This document shows, in pieces, positions 46,153 through 58,924 of a stretch of 64,000 nt of DNA. The notes beneath the pieces were generated by a model. It worked only from the letters and a program-made list of their open reading frames with translations. It ran no database searches and was not told the DNA's origin. The stretch lies in assembly GCA_036346405.1 (NCBI GenBank), contig CM070561.1, positions 9,036,441 to 9,100,440 of the forward strand, read 5' to 3'. The stretch comes from Phyllostachys edulis. Its lineage: Eukaryota > Streptophyta > Magnoliopsida > Poales > Poaceae. Made by a program: the position numbers and the translations under genes. Position 1 is the stretch's first letter, and every line of letters starts with the position of its first letter.

Positions 46153-47377
46153 TTTCCCATTGGTGCAATTGTTCTGCCTAGCTTTGTGTACACAAGCTGT
46201 GTGCCAGAGGATCTACTCAAGTTTTGCTAGGCAGACACCAAAGGGTACCAAGAAGTTTCGAAGTTACACTTATTTGAGTGTACCAAGGATTTTCGCAAGC
46301 CCTTGCTATGTACACACAAGTAATCGTACCAGGAAATTCTCAACAACCTCAACTTGGTGATTTCGACTCACCTCGACTTTGTCTTAGTGCTGACGTTTGT
46401 TCTACCCCAGCAACTGTTCCAACGCCAATTGTTCCAACACCATCACCCGCTGCTTGGCACCATGCCTTGGCGCCGTCCTATGCCACCTCGATCGATGATC
46501 TCCCGCCTCAGTCGATTGTCACCTTCCATCAAGAGACTGTATCATCAACTCTATTTTAATTTCTTTCATTGGAGGTGGAGTTCATGCAACTTATGCCGTT
46601 GTGCCTATTATGGCGGCATCCACGCCGGATTAATCATTGGCAATTTATTCGATGATCCATTGTCTTCTACGTGTTATTGCGGCAAGATTCACTACCGCAC
46701 ATGTGGTGTCTAAGGTGGAGTTGTAGACTTTATTTATTATCTCCAAAATTCTTCCTAGGTAAGTTTGCTTATGAGCAATTTTTGTTGGAGATATTGGGAT
46801 ATATTCAGTATGCTATTATTTTGTTGTTGATATTGAATTAATTTGGGCTGCGTTTGATCGAGGAGATTTTAAGAAAAAAAGAAAAAAATTCTCCCAATTC
46901 GAGAAGTTATGCAGTTACTTCATATATGTATAAAATTGAGGGAACAACTGATTTTCTGTTTTATTCACTGTTCAATGACACCCTGATGGTAGCTAGCATC
47001 ATACTCACCAGAGTTTTGCTGTTTGAAAGTGAGGTTTTGCTCCAAATTTCAGTTTGAGATCAATGATTAGGTGTAAGGAGTTTGTTTCTGTGTGGATACT
47101 ACAACATCTGTCCACTTGTAATAGCTCCATATGAGGGTATACTGCAGTTTCTACTCTATTGACGGCCCAAGAGTTTCTTTCATCCGGAGAATTTTCCAGG
47201 AGTAGTTTTGATCATATCATATATTTCAGTTAACTTTGAAGTCGACAGTTTGATGCACGTGATGGCAACATGTGCATGTTGCTCTTTTAGTGAGCATGGT
47301 TGACCAAATTTTGTGTTTCAGGTGGAGCATGTCAGATTCCAAGAGATGAGTTTTTCACTATCTATCAAGCGCGATTG
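46153..47377. other. Unassigned intergenic DNA
   Basis: An open frame at 46278-46559 (plus, 93 codons, proline/serine/threonine-rich) has no recognisable domain. I do not call it a gene. AT content rises towards 47377. Confidence 0.35.
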
Positions 47378-50300
47378 GTGATGTCTTGCTTATGTTGTTT
47401 CATGATTGAGCATTTGTTTCAAGAGGTTAATTGCACAAACTCAGACTTTATTGGGGTTATAAATTGTTGAAGATGCATATTTTTTTGTGTCAGACCCCCG
47501 GGCATGGAATACCCAAAGACCCTATGTGTATAATGTACTAGTCCCATGATTAGTGGCTAGTACACATATTCAAAATATTTGGTATTCACATCCATACAAT
47601 CACATATAAAAGTAGGGGAACTTAACTTAAGCAATTACAAATTATTACAACAACGACCGACCGGCTAAATAAAAGTAGTTATCAGAAGTAGTAAGTAGAA
47701 AAATTCCAGCGGCATGCCCATCCGATCCCGCAGGCAACCGATAAGGAACAAGGCCAAGGTAGACTCGTCACCAAACCCTCCTGTGCCGAGAGCAAAGAAC
47801 ATGATGTTTGGCATCGGCTCATCTTCGAACTCTGAACAACAATATTAGCAAGACTGAGTACTTGTGTACTCAGCAAGACATGTAGTGTATCATAAAATGA
47901 TATTAAATGCAAGGCTATCAAAGGATGAAGCTCTACTCTACAAGTTATTTTGCTTAAAGCTATTTTTATTTGTAATATTCATAAGTAGTAATTTGCAACA
48001 AAATTTGAAACAACAGTTCAAATATGTACAGGACAGTAAGTAAAGAACTAAACAAATAATAACAATATCTCGTAACCCTTCTCGGTTATGAGCAAAAAAG
48101 AAGTGTGACAAACACCCGCAACCCTCCTCGGTCGTGAGCAACAATTCATATTTAGCCATAGACATGGCATACTGACAACAACTCGCAACCCTCCTCAGTT
48201 GCGAGCCAAAATCCATGTTCAACCATAGAAAGGACAATTATCTCAATAAAATAAAACCCCATTTCATTGCCAAAGTTTTGAGACAAAACAATTTTTGAAA
48301 ATCAAAGCTACAGCCATACCAGCCGCACCAAGCACACTCATAACCACGAGCACGACTATTTAAATAGATTTTCACTCTATAGAGGTGTACAACTTTACCC
48401 ATAGCACACGAACATTCCATTTAGCCCAGAATTCTCTATATCACTGCTCACTACCATAGGTAAGCAGTCTAGAGATTCGCGACGCAGCTTTCACATCATC
48501 TCGTCCTACCCTTGCACTTAGCCCGTCGAATGTTTCCTCACTTACACGGATACCCTCCGTCGAGTGAGGCCCTCACTTGCCTGGATACCCTCTGTCAAGT
48601 GAGGAATCCTCACTTCACCCGAGTATACCCGTCGCAGTGCTATGTTTTTTACACTTTACCCGGGTATACTCGTCTCACCAGGGCATTTGCCGTTATGTCG
48701 GCAATAGAAATTGCTCGCACACTGCTGCCTACCTCTCATGCAAGGTTAGTTTTTAATAACTTAGTTATCTATGACTATCACATACTAGCACATATGGTTG
48801 TACGATTATGTTTTAGTCCTGGAGTTGCTGGCTTTAGTCCTTAACTAACCACATGCGAGAATCTCCACCCTAGCTACTAATGAGTTACAATCCTCACTTT
48901 TTCAGAATACATTATAACTCGCCCATGTCTAAAAACTAAGTTTTTCATTTCAATTTCATATAAAATAACAGAGGTATTCAAAATATCCCAAATTCTCAAA
49001 TTAACATATTTTCATTTTATCAACTTTTTGGAAAAACCTATCGTTCTAGTAGCAGTTGTGCGATAATCTTACTCAAAAAAATTCCCAAATGACATTATAT
49101 ATTGTCTAACCCATGTTCTAAAGGCCACAACAGTAAAGAATCAATATTTCAAGGAGATATATGCAGCAAGTAGGATTTACAACTACCAATTTCCCATTCA
49201 TAGCATTTTCATACAAAACATACGCGCATGCATAATATATTTTTTGCAAAACAAAGTACAATAATAAAAGTACTAGGATCAACATGATCAAAGGAGGTGC
49301 TTGCATTGCTCTTGCTGTTCTGAATATATGGTTGGTTGGTCGTCACAATAATCACTCGAGCAATCGACGTCTAATTCAAAAAGAGCCAGAAACAAATTAA
49401 ATAATACCAATAAATTCAACAGTGACCAACATCAAATATTTTTACATATTATGGTAGTTCGTGATTTTATATAAATTTAGAAACATATTTCATTCAATTT
49501 GGAGTTTTGTAGCAAAAGTTATTAAGGTTTGAATTCTTTTTGGTCTAGAAAATCCAGAGAAAATGAGAAATATGCTTTTCAACAGAGAAAGCGTACTCCC
49601 ACGCATGCACTATTGAGGTTTACGCTTTCCAGTAAGGAAAACGTATTATCCTCAGAACTAAAAGCGTATTTTCATTTTTGTTTGATTTCCTTAATTAATC
49701 TGACAAGTGGGGTCCACTTGTTAGTGACTCGGTGCACGCAACAGCGCACAGACCGAGGGTCCATGCGCTCGTTGCTTGGGTTTACTAAGGTGGTGCGCTG
49801 CGCACTGAAGTTGTGGGCCTTGTGTGTTAGTGACTCATTAGTGAATACCATTTCGTTTAAGTATTTATTTAATCTTTAGCTCGGTCCCACATGTCAGCGT
49901 CGTATTCAGTCATTAAATCAAAGCTAATGATTGCTTTGTCCTAATCCGACCAAGATTTAGGCTAACAATGAAGCTACAGTGTTGTACACTTCGGACACAG
50001 CAGAGCCGCGTGACTGGTGATGTCTTGGCTTATGTTGTTTCATGATTGAGCATTTGTTTCAAGAGGTTAATTGCACAAACTTAGACTTTATTGGGGTTAT
50101 AAATTGTTGAAAACGTATATTTGTTTGTGTCAGACCCCCGGGCGTGGAATACCCGAAGACCCAATGTGTATAATGTACTAGTCCCATGATCAGTGGCTAG
50201 TACACATATTCATAACATTTGGTATTCACATCCATACAATCACATATAAAAGTAAAGGGGAACTTAACTTAAGCGATTACAAATTATTACAACAACGGCC

Positions 50301-52690
50301 GACCGGCTAAATAAAAGTAGTCATCAGAGTAAACACATAGTAGTGGAAGAAGTAGTAAGTAGAAAAATTCCAGCGGCATGCCCATCCGATCCCGCAGGCA
50401 ACCGACAAGGAACAAGGCCTAGGTAGACCCGTCACCAAACCCTCCTGTGCCGAGAGCAAAGAACCTATCGTTTGGCATCGGCTCATCTTCGAACTCTGAA
50501 CAACAATATTAGCAAGACTGAGTATTTGTGTACTTAGCAAGACATGTAGTGTATCGTAAAATTATATTAAATGCAAGGCTATCAAAGGATGAAGCTCTAC
50601 TCTACAAGTTATTTTGCTTAAAGCCATTTTTATTTGCAATATTCATAAGTAGTAATTTGCAACGAAATTTGAAACAACAGTTCAAATATGTACAAGACAG
50701 TAAGTAAAGAACTGAACAAATAATAACAATATCTCGTAACCCTTCTCGGTTATGAGCATAAAAGAAGTGTGACAAACACCCACAACCCTCCTCGGTCGTG
50801 AGCAACAATTCATATTCAACCATAGACATGGCATACTGACAACAACTCACAACCCTCCTCAGTTGTGAGCCAAAATCCATGTTCAGCGATGGAAAGGACA
50901 GTTATCTCAACAAAATAAAACCCCATTTCATTGCCCAAGTTTTGAGACAAAATAATTTTTGAAAATCAAAGCTACAGCCATACCAGCCGCATAAGCACGC
51001 TCATGACCGCGAGCATGGCTATTTAAATAGATTTTCACTCTATAGAGGTGTACAACTTTACCCATAGCACACAAACATTCCATTTGGCTCAGAATTCTCT
51101 ATATCACTGCTCACTACCATAGGTAAGCAGTCTAGAGATTCACGACACAGCTTTCACATCATCTGGTCCTACCCTTGCACTTAGCCCATCGAATGTTTCC
51201 TCACTTTCTCGGATACCCTCTGTCGAGTGAGGCCCTCACTTGCCTAGATACCCTCTGTCAAGGGAGGAATCCTCACTTCACCCGAGTATACCCGTCATAG
51301 TGCTTTGTTTTTTACACTTTACCCGGGTATACTCGTCTCAGCGAGGCATTCGTCGTTATGTCGACAATAGAAATTGCTCGTATACTCCTGCCTACCTCTC
51401 ATGCAAGGCTAGTTTTTAATAACTTAGTTATCTATGACTATCACATACTAGCACATATGGTTGTACGATTAGGTTTTAGTCCCGGAGTTGCTGGCTTCAG
51501 CCCTTAACTAACCATGGGCGAGAATCTCCACCCTAGCTACTAGTGAGTTACAATCCTCACTTTTTCAGAATACATTATAACTCGCCCGCGTCTAAAAACT
51601 ATGTTTTTCATTTCAATTTCATGTAAAATAACAGAGGTACCCCTCTGGACATTTTTCAAAATATCCCAAATTAACATATTGACATTTTATCAATTTTTGG
51701 AAAAAAAAACCTATCGTTCTAGTAGTGGTTGTGCGATAATCGCACTAAAAAAATTCCCAAATGACATTATATATTGCCTAACCCATGTTCTAAAGGCCAC
51801 AACAGTAAAGAATCAATATTTCAAGGAGATATACGCAGCAAGTAGGATTTACAACTACCAATTTCCCATTCATAGCATTTTCATACAAAACATACACGCA
51901 TGCATAATATATTTTTTGCAAAACAAAGTACAATAATAAAAGTACTAGGATCAACATAATCAAAGGAGGTGCTTGCCTTTCTCTTGCTGTTCTGAATATA
52001 TGGTTCGTTGGTCGTCACAATAATCACTCATGCAATCGACGTCTAATTCAAAAAGAGCCAGAAACGAATTAAATAACACCAATAAATTCAACAGTGACCA
52101 ACATCAAATATTTTTACATATTATGGTAGTTCATGATTTTAGATAAAATTAGAAACAAATTTCATTCAATTTGGAGTTTTGTAGCAAAAGTTATTAAGGT
52201 TTGAATTCTTTTTGGTCTGGAAAATCTAGAGAAAATGAGAAATACGCTTTCCAACAGAGAAAGTGTATTCCCACACATGCACTATTGACGTTTACGCTTT
52301 CCAGTAAGGAAAACGTATTATCCTCAGAACTAAAAGCGTATTTTCATTTTCGTTTGATTTTCTTAATTAATCTGACAAGTGGGGTCCACTTGTTAGTGAC
52401 TTGGTGCACGCAACAACGCATGGACCGAGGGTCCATGCGCTCATTGCATGGGTTCACTGAGGTGGTGCGCTGTGCACTGAAGTTGTGGGTCTCACGTGTC
52501 AGCGATTCATTAGTGAATAACATTTTGTTTAACTATTTATTTAATCTTTAGCTCGATCCCACATGTCAGCATCGTATTCAGTCATTAAATCAAAGCTAAT
52601 GATTGCTTTGGCCTAATCCGGCCAAGATTTGGGCTAATGATGATGCTATAGTGTTGTATGCTTCGAACACAGCAGAGCCGCGCGATGGCG
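47378..52690. repeat. 2.64-kb tandem duplication
   Basis: 47378-50017 and 50018-52690 align along their lengths at about 95% in the parts compared by eye (e.g. 47488 with 50128, 48540 with 51190, 49530 with 52202). Each unit holds about 110 bp of flank plus the first 2.5 kb of a long LTR. Confidence 0.9.
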
Positions 52691-54148
52691 CTTGTGCCCG
52701 CGCTCGCAGCCGGCGCGATGGTGCTCGTCGGTGCCAGGGAAGGCCCAAAATGGGTTCCCCATGCCATTGTGCGGCTAAGGGTACCGACAACGTGGCCTGA
52801 GGTGGCTTGACGCGGCGGCGCGACGGCGAGGAGCGACGACGTTGCTGCGGCAATGAGCCAATGCTTGAATGAGCAATGCTCCCAACAAAATGATGCACGC
52901 ATAAGCATCTATGGACTACTAGTGTTATACCAAAACGGCGCGAAGGCTTGGAGGTGGTCGGAGATGGGTTGTCGATGGAGACCAGTGGTGGCACGAAGAG
53001 CTTCACGTGAAGAAGTCGTTCGGTCGATGGAGAACGTCGTCTAGTGGTTAGGGATGCTTGAAGATGGTCTGGCGATGCTCTCGGTGCAAGGAATCGGTCT
53101 AAGGTGCAGTGGAACTCTGGTGGCGACTACGGTGACGAAAATGACCGGAGACGAAGAAGACGATGCGATTCAGTGTCTCCTGTGGATCAAAGATGAAATG
53201 CGGTGAGGGAAAAGAATCAAGGCATTCTGGAACACGAGATGACACAAGAGGGGTGACAAGAAACCCTTCTAAACGACCGGAGTGGAGGTGGCGGCGCACG
53301 GCAGAAATGGAGCTTGAGCTCTGAGCGTGTTTGAACTCAGTTGAATGGAGAAGGAGAGGGAATGAGTGCACGAGTGAGGAAAAGAAGAGAGGAAACTCTG
53401 GGCGGCTTTTTATAGACGGAGGGGTGGAGATAAGCGAGGAGGAGCTTGGGCAACCGTAGGCAAGGCGATGGAGTATTCTCGGTGTACGGGTAGAGATGGG
53501 TCGCAGCCAGGCAGGGGATGGGCGCAGAGGTGATGGGCGACGCGACTTGGGCGGTTGGACAGTGGAAACCTTTGGCGGTGCGGCAAAACCACGGGCGCAC
53601 GGCGACGCACTCGCGAGCAGTACGCTAGCGCTCCTGGGCGCGAGGTGGACGATGATCCCTACGCCTGGGGCCCACCGGTCAGAGAGAGGGAGAGCGTAGA
53701 TTAGGTTTTAGATTTAGGATTTTTCGGCTGATTTATTTGTTGATTTTATTTACCAAGCAAATGATTTCAGAAATTTATGAAAAGTTTTGTGAAGGCTTCT
53801 GACCTAATGTATTTTCTCCTGTAATTTTTTTAGAGGTTTATACCTTCTGTGAATTTATCTAAAATTCATACAATTTTATGTTCTTGTGCTTTTGTATTTG
53901 TTTTTCTTAACAAGTTTTCTCATAAATCTTTTGATGAATTATTCCTGTGAGATTATGCCTAAAATAATTCTCTCATTTAATATTTTTACTTTGTTTTATA
54001 TAATTTCTTTTGAGTACATGTTTGTTTGTATTTCGTGTTTTGCTTTTAAATTAAAACATGGGTATACTTTCATATGCAAATGATCAAAGTATTTCTCCTA
54101 ATGCATTTATAATTCATATTCCCAAAATACAGATTTTGGGATGTTACT
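50128..54148 (-). repeat. Long LTR of the TGTCAGACCC...GTTAC type
   Basis: Plus-strand ends are TGTCAGACCCCCGGGC and GGGATGTTACT, parallel to 26867-30208, so sense is probably minus. A GC-rich block at 52680-53690 has no recognised protein. A partial copy (47488-50017) precedes it through the tandem duplication. No pol lies next to it. Confidence 0.55.
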
Positions 54149-55042
54149 GTTTGTCTTCTTTGTTGATAGCTATGAGTTTGGACCTACCGGTGGTTTGCTC
54201 AATTTGGCTTCGTGAAAAGAGTTTGGAGAAGATTGTTCCAGTCTACTTGCACAATTTGGTTTCAAGAGAAGCATTTGGATAAGGCTGTTCCAGTCTTAAT
54301 CATTAAGAATAGTACTATGGATTTTTTAGGCATAAGGTTTGTTGATAAAGACTTATTTGCAAGAGATTTTGATATTTCAGCTACGGGAGCGAATCTCAAG
54401 GTGGGGAACGTTAAAGTGTGACCCGAATTCGTATTGTGTCCATGCCGGACACAATGTTGGCTGCTGCTAGACGTGATACCGAGTGGCGTAATAGAATCTG
54501 ACTCGATTTCCTTCTCCATTCGAGACTTGTTTCCTAGCCTATATATGTAGCCCTGTAATCGCACTGTTCAGATGTGCCGAACTTTCCCCTGTTTCAAATT
54601 TCTCATCATATAGTGAATTTCACTTTCGTGCGTATGTGGTTTTTTCTGTAAGGATTTTTCATGTTAAATCCGTGTTTCCTGTTCTCTTGATCTTCTATTA
54701 TTCTTCCCATGCGTTTCATAACAGAAACACTAGGCCTCACCTTCGCCCAAATCTGCAAGGATTGCAGTTGGGGGAGCCGCCATAGCCGCTCGACGTCAGC
54801 TTTGGTGCACTGAGCTCTCATGGGCCTTAGAGATTCGACCTACAGAAGGTGCCCCCTCCTGCGGATTCGAATGAAGGCTCCCGTGCAGATCTCCTGCACC
54901 CTCTTGTCGATTTCCCGAGGCTGGGGATTCGAATGAATTTCATTTTTTTCGTCCACTACGGGTTCGATTCGATCATAATCTAAGAAATTCGATCCGCACC
55001 GTTTTCTCCAGTTGTGCTAGCGCTATAGCAATAGCATTTTTG
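54149..55042. other. 3' flank of the aquaporin gene, no gene seen
   Basis: Contains GATTCGAATGAA-type direct repeats at 54864 and 54929 and several short unassigned ORFs. No domain was recognised. Confidence 0.4.
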
Positions 55043-55048
55043 TTTATT
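55043..55048 (-). terminator. Candidate poly(A) signal of TIP2
   Basis: AATAAA on the minus strand about 135 bp after the stop codon. Confidence 0.45.
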
Positions 55049-55181
55049 TTCACAGGATGACGAATGGCCGGATGGATTATTACAAGCTTTTGGCCACAGC
55101 TTAATTAATTATAAGGCAGCAGATGCACATCGCTCGTACAACAGCCAAACCCATCCAACTAGTAATAGGCAAGGTTTGCTT

Positions 55182-56114
55182 TTAAACCCTGTGCGCCATG
55201 AAGACGTCCCCGTAGACTAGCCCGGCAAGGCCGCCGCCGACGAGAGGACCGACCCAGTACACCCAGTTGCCAGCGAGGTTGCCGGCGGCCAACGCTGGGC
55301 CGAACGACCTTGCTGGGTTCATGGACCCTCCGCTGAAGGGCCCGGCTGCCAGGATGTTGGCCCCCACGATGAACCCGATCGCCATGGGCGCGATCGTCCC
55401 CAGATCCCCCTTCTTCGGGTCCGCCGCCGTCGCGTACACCGTGTACACCAGCGCGAACGTGATCACGGCCTCCATCACTACCCCCTCAAGCTCGCTCATG
55501 CCCGCAGCCACCGCGTGCGTCGGGACAGCCTGCATGCGCGCGTGTCAATTGGCGATCGAGCTAGTCGCAAACTCGCAATCAGCATGCATGCATGCATGGG
55601 TCAGATGAAATATCCTGTGACTATGACTAAAAGAAGTTATTACCGCTCCGCCGGTGACGAACTTGAGGAGGAAGCAGGCGGCGGTGGCGCCGAGGAGCTG
55701 CGCGACCCAGTAGAAGATGCCGGTGAGGATGGTGATTTGCCCACCGACGGCAAGGCCGAAGGTGACGGCCGGGTTGAGGTGGCCACCGGAGATGTTAGCT
55801 GCTACGGAGACGCCCACGAACAGCGCCAGCCCGTGCGCCACGGCCACGGCCACCAGGCCGGCCGGGTCCAGCGCCGCGCCTTGCGTCAACTTCCCTGCAC
55901 CCACACACGATCGCCGGCCGTTACCCGTTAGCTGGTAAGACAAGTAGGAATTTATGTTATTAGTATACTCAGTAGCAGTGGTCTCACCGTAAGCAATGGC
56001 CGAACCGACCCCGGCGAAGACGAAGAGCAGCGTAGCAATGAACTCAGCAACATACGACCTGATGGACGCTGCGCTGAATGAGTCGCCAAAGCTTCCAAAC
56101 GCAAGCTTAGCCAT
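55182..56114 (-). CDS. TIP2: Tonoplast intrinsic protein, TIP2 subfamily aquaporin
   Basis: Three exons on the minus strand, 56114-55988, 55894-55644 and 55529-55182, with GT/AG introns of 93 and 114 bp, giving 241 residues. It begins MAKLAFGSFGDSF, has six membrane segments, and carries both NPA motifs: GGHLNPAVTF (Asn83) and GGSMNPARSF (Asn197). The selectivity-filter positions His63, Ile185, Gly194 and Arg200, plus loop-C His131, match the TIP2 type, which passes water and ammonia across the vacuole membrane. The C-terminus (VFMAHRV) is about nine residues shorter than in typical TIP2s. No stop or frame lesion is seen, so it looks functional. Codons are strongly GC-ending, unlike the flanks. 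The subfamily is clear; the exact orthologue is not assigned. Confidence 0.95.
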
Positions 56115-56166
56115 CTACCAAAAGCTGCAAGATTGAACAATTAAGATCTCGGGAAAAAGGTGGACT

Positions 56167-56174
56167 TATTTATA
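56167..56174 (-). promoter_or_regulatory. TATA box of TIP2
   Basis: TATAAATA on the minus strand, 53 bp before the start codon, in a position that allows a short leader. Confidence 0.6.
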
Positions 56175-56219
56175 TGTCCTGCTTATTACTCCCTGGCTAC
56201 GACGCACAGAGCTAGTAGT

Positions 56220-56339
56220 GCTTCTTATAGACCCACAGGCACACAGCTAGGGTCAGATGATTACCACATGTAGTCCTAATTAAAGATGCCTTCAACTAAT
56301 TGGTAGTACTAGATTACCAAACTACCCACTCCTAGCAAC
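56220..56339 (+). repeat. 120-bp block in the TIP2 upstream region, duplicated at 3258-3377
   Basis: Gap-free match with the fold-back copy. It starts at GCTTCTTATAGACCCA and ends at CTCCTAGCAAC. It lies within the presumed proximal promoter. Confidence 0.8.
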
Positions 56340-56368
56340 CCTAGCTATGAATTAATACCCTCCATCTC

Positions 56369-56858
56369 TTACTCTAGGACAATGCTATATGTCAGACGTC
56401 TGACATGTAGTATTTTTTATCGGACAGTGAACCAACGGAGTATTTGTGATTTTTTGTTCTAGGACACTGACTTTTTATGTTTTTGCTAAAAGATAGTAAA
56501 CTTCAGTGGCTCTTGCCGTAGGAGACTCCATCCATTAAAATATAATATCCGGTTGAGATAAGAGAGAGTAGTGGGTGAAAAGTCTGTTTTGCCCCTTACC
56601 ACTTCGTCTTCCTCCTCTTCTCTTCCTCATCTTCTCCTCTTCTCCCACTGGGCCTCGAGCTCCTCTTGCACCGCTGCCGTTGTTAATGGTGAGCTCCCAT
56701 GCCCACTCAAAAATTTCCAAAAGGTCAAGGGTATAATAGACTTTTACCCACCTTCTCTCTTCTTTCTATGTCGAATATTTTATTTTAATGGGCATAATGT
56801 TCTTCGGTAAAGAGCCAGCAAAATTTAGTGTCTTTCTAAAACATCAGTCCTAGAGTAA
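56369..56858. mobile_element. Possible MITE with TTACTCTAGGAC ends
   Basis: 12-bp inverted ends TTACTCTAGGAC (56369-56380) and GTCCTAGAGTAA (56847-56858), 490 bp. The interior includes the palindrome GTCAGACGTCTGAC and a CT-rich segment. No clear target duplication was found, so the call is tentative. Confidence 0.45.
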
Positions 56859-57874
56859 ATCCACAAAAGTTGAGTGTCTTATAACTAATTTTGCCTGCTA
56901 TTTTATAACATAGCACGACGTATTGTAATAAGCCGGATGGCTGATTGAAGGTCGCAATAAGCTCTATGTCATCTTCAAATATAAGAATAGTACTAGCGCG
57001 CCGGCCAAACCACATCTAATAAATAATAGTACAGATGGGGAATAAATTAGCAACGCGCAGGATGCTAATGTAGATTTGTTTTTCATATTCTCTTATCCTG
57101 GGTTTAGATATTGAAATTATAATCCATATAGTACCAAATAGATAATGTTTTAACCTAATTTTCTTATTATGACATAGATGACGTTTTAGGTTTGCCATTT
57201 TATATACTAGCTAGTAGCTAGGAAATTCTATTGGTCCTTATTAAAAGTACATAAACCACGGCACTACTAAAACATGGTACATGCATATTAGCTGTACGCA
57301 CTGGAGTATTAATTTCTGGTCTGCGAGTCCACTCGATCTAGAACGTTTATTAATCAGATTACGTTGCGGAATATTAGGTGTGGCGAAAATGCAGACGACA
57401 GAAACGACAATAACAACGTCCGGGATGACATTATGTTTACGGGAAAAAATACTATGCGCATAATATTGATCCATTTATGTTTTATAGTCCTTATTAAAAT
57501 GCTCCATGGAGATCATGGATATGGTCATAATCTTAGTGTTGAATAATTGGTATCGGAGTCGATGTATTTTAGGTGAAACCATCGGTTTTTGCAAATTGTC
57601 GGATTTTCTATCAGGCTGCCAGGGGTATGACTGGCTGAGGGCCGGCAGTCTGACTGGCTAGGGTGGCGGTCAAACTGGCCGTGGTCGGCAATGTGAGCTT
57701 TGGATGATTGCACACAAAACACTTGTGTGGGAATGTTTAAGGGTGTGTTTGCACCAAATCCCATTGAAAATGGAGATGAGACGTGAAACTAGATAGAGTT
57801 TTGTCGAAAAGTTCAAAAAAAGTGCTTTTTGGAAATGAGAAGCGGTCTGATCGGCCGATTGATGGCGGTCAGAC
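56859..57874. other. TIP2 far-upstream intergenic DNA
   Basis: AT-rich to 57240, then the dispersed repeat 57276-57430, then a short GGCGGTCA/CTGGCCG-type degenerate repeat at 57620-57690 and 57840-57874. No gene recognised. Confidence 0.4.
57276..57430. repeat. Dispersed repeat shared with 20294-20530
   Basis: Same-strand match. This copy lacks the 84-bp ACGC-bounded insert. Confidence 0.7.
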
Positions 57875-58125
57875 TGTAATATCTCGTTTAACTAAATAAG
57901 AAATTGAGGAAAACAAAAGATGTAATTAAGGTTGAATTTCAGGATTTAGAGGGGGGACTAGAATCTGGGCCGAAGGCCTACGTCGTGCTTTGGCCCAAGG
58001 GGAGATCGGTCGGCCTTTAAGAGGAGCTAGGGGGTGGCATTCCCCTAAACCCTAGCCTTTTTATTTCTTTTCCCTACCCTCCACTGTGCGGCCGCCTCTC
58101 CCATTTTCTTTTCCCTGCCTCCCCT

Positions 58126-58706
58126 GTGCAGCCGCCGCCTATTCTACTGCTTGCGCCACCCACGTTTGGCCACCTCCACCTCGACCGCACGCACCACCTC
58201 GGCTTCCTCTCCTCGCTCCACCGCAACCTCACCTCGACGCTCCGGGACCTCGGCGCCGCCTCAGCGTCCGAGCCCGCGCCCCCAAGCGACGAGGTGCGCC
58301 GGTTCGACCTCCAGGCCAAGGACCTGATCCACGCCGCGCGCGCCGCCATCACCGACGCGAAGCCGCTCTTTGACCCGTAGCTCAAGATCCGGCGCCTCAA
58401 GGACGCCATCTTCGCGTAGAACGAGCTGCTCGCGCGGGCCAAGAAACGCAGCGCCTTCGCCTCCCTCTTCGCTGCCAAGTTCATCCCTAAGCCGCTCCTC
58501 TGCCTCGCTGTCCGCCTCATCGCCGAGGGGATCGCGCGGCCCGAGAAGTACGTGGACCCGGTGCCGCCACCGCCGCCAACGCTCGAGGACCCCGCGCTGT
58601 TCCACTACGCCATCTTCTCCACCTACGGCGACCTCGAGGAGGCCGTCGTCATCACCGACAAGTCCACCGGCCGCTCCAAGGGCTACGGGTTCATCACCTT
58701 CCGCTA
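58126..58706 (+). pseudogene. Chimera: GAUT-like galacturonosyltransferase fragment fused to an RRM fragment
   Basis: The frame from 58126 encodes FLSSLHRNLTSTLRDLG, DLIHAARAAITDAKPLFDP and, after a TAG, LKIRRLKDAIFA, another TAG, NELLARAKKRSAFASLFAAK, then IPKPLLCLAVRL and DPALFHYAIFS. This is the stem-to-catalytic-domain region of GAUT-family pectin glycosyltransferases (GT8). Both TAGs lie where family members tend to have Gln (CAG), fitting C-to-T decay. At about 58620 the same frame changes to YGDLEEAVVITDKSTGRSKG and YGFITFR, an RRM half with the RNP1 motif, then a stop. No intron or spacer separates the two parts. The catalytic region of GAUT is absent, so no enzyme is made. Confidence 0.7.
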
Positions 58707-58924
58707 GGCTGATTCCGCCTCCTTGCCCTTCGGCCTCCTCCCTAGTTGTGCGTCTCCAGGCTCGGCTCGACCTCCATGGCGTCGCTGCCGCTCGGCTCCA
58801 ACTACTGGTTTGTGGCATGGATTTGGTTGAAATGTTGGTTGCAGACTCAACTGCTTCATCACTTAGATCATGGATTGGATTTGCTGTTGATCTCCACAAG
58901 GATTTGCATTCGTCCTCTCCAGGT

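Noticed and set aside
46278..46559. 93-codon ORF as a host gene
   Set aside because: Short, low complexity, no recognised domain, no clear splice or promoter context.
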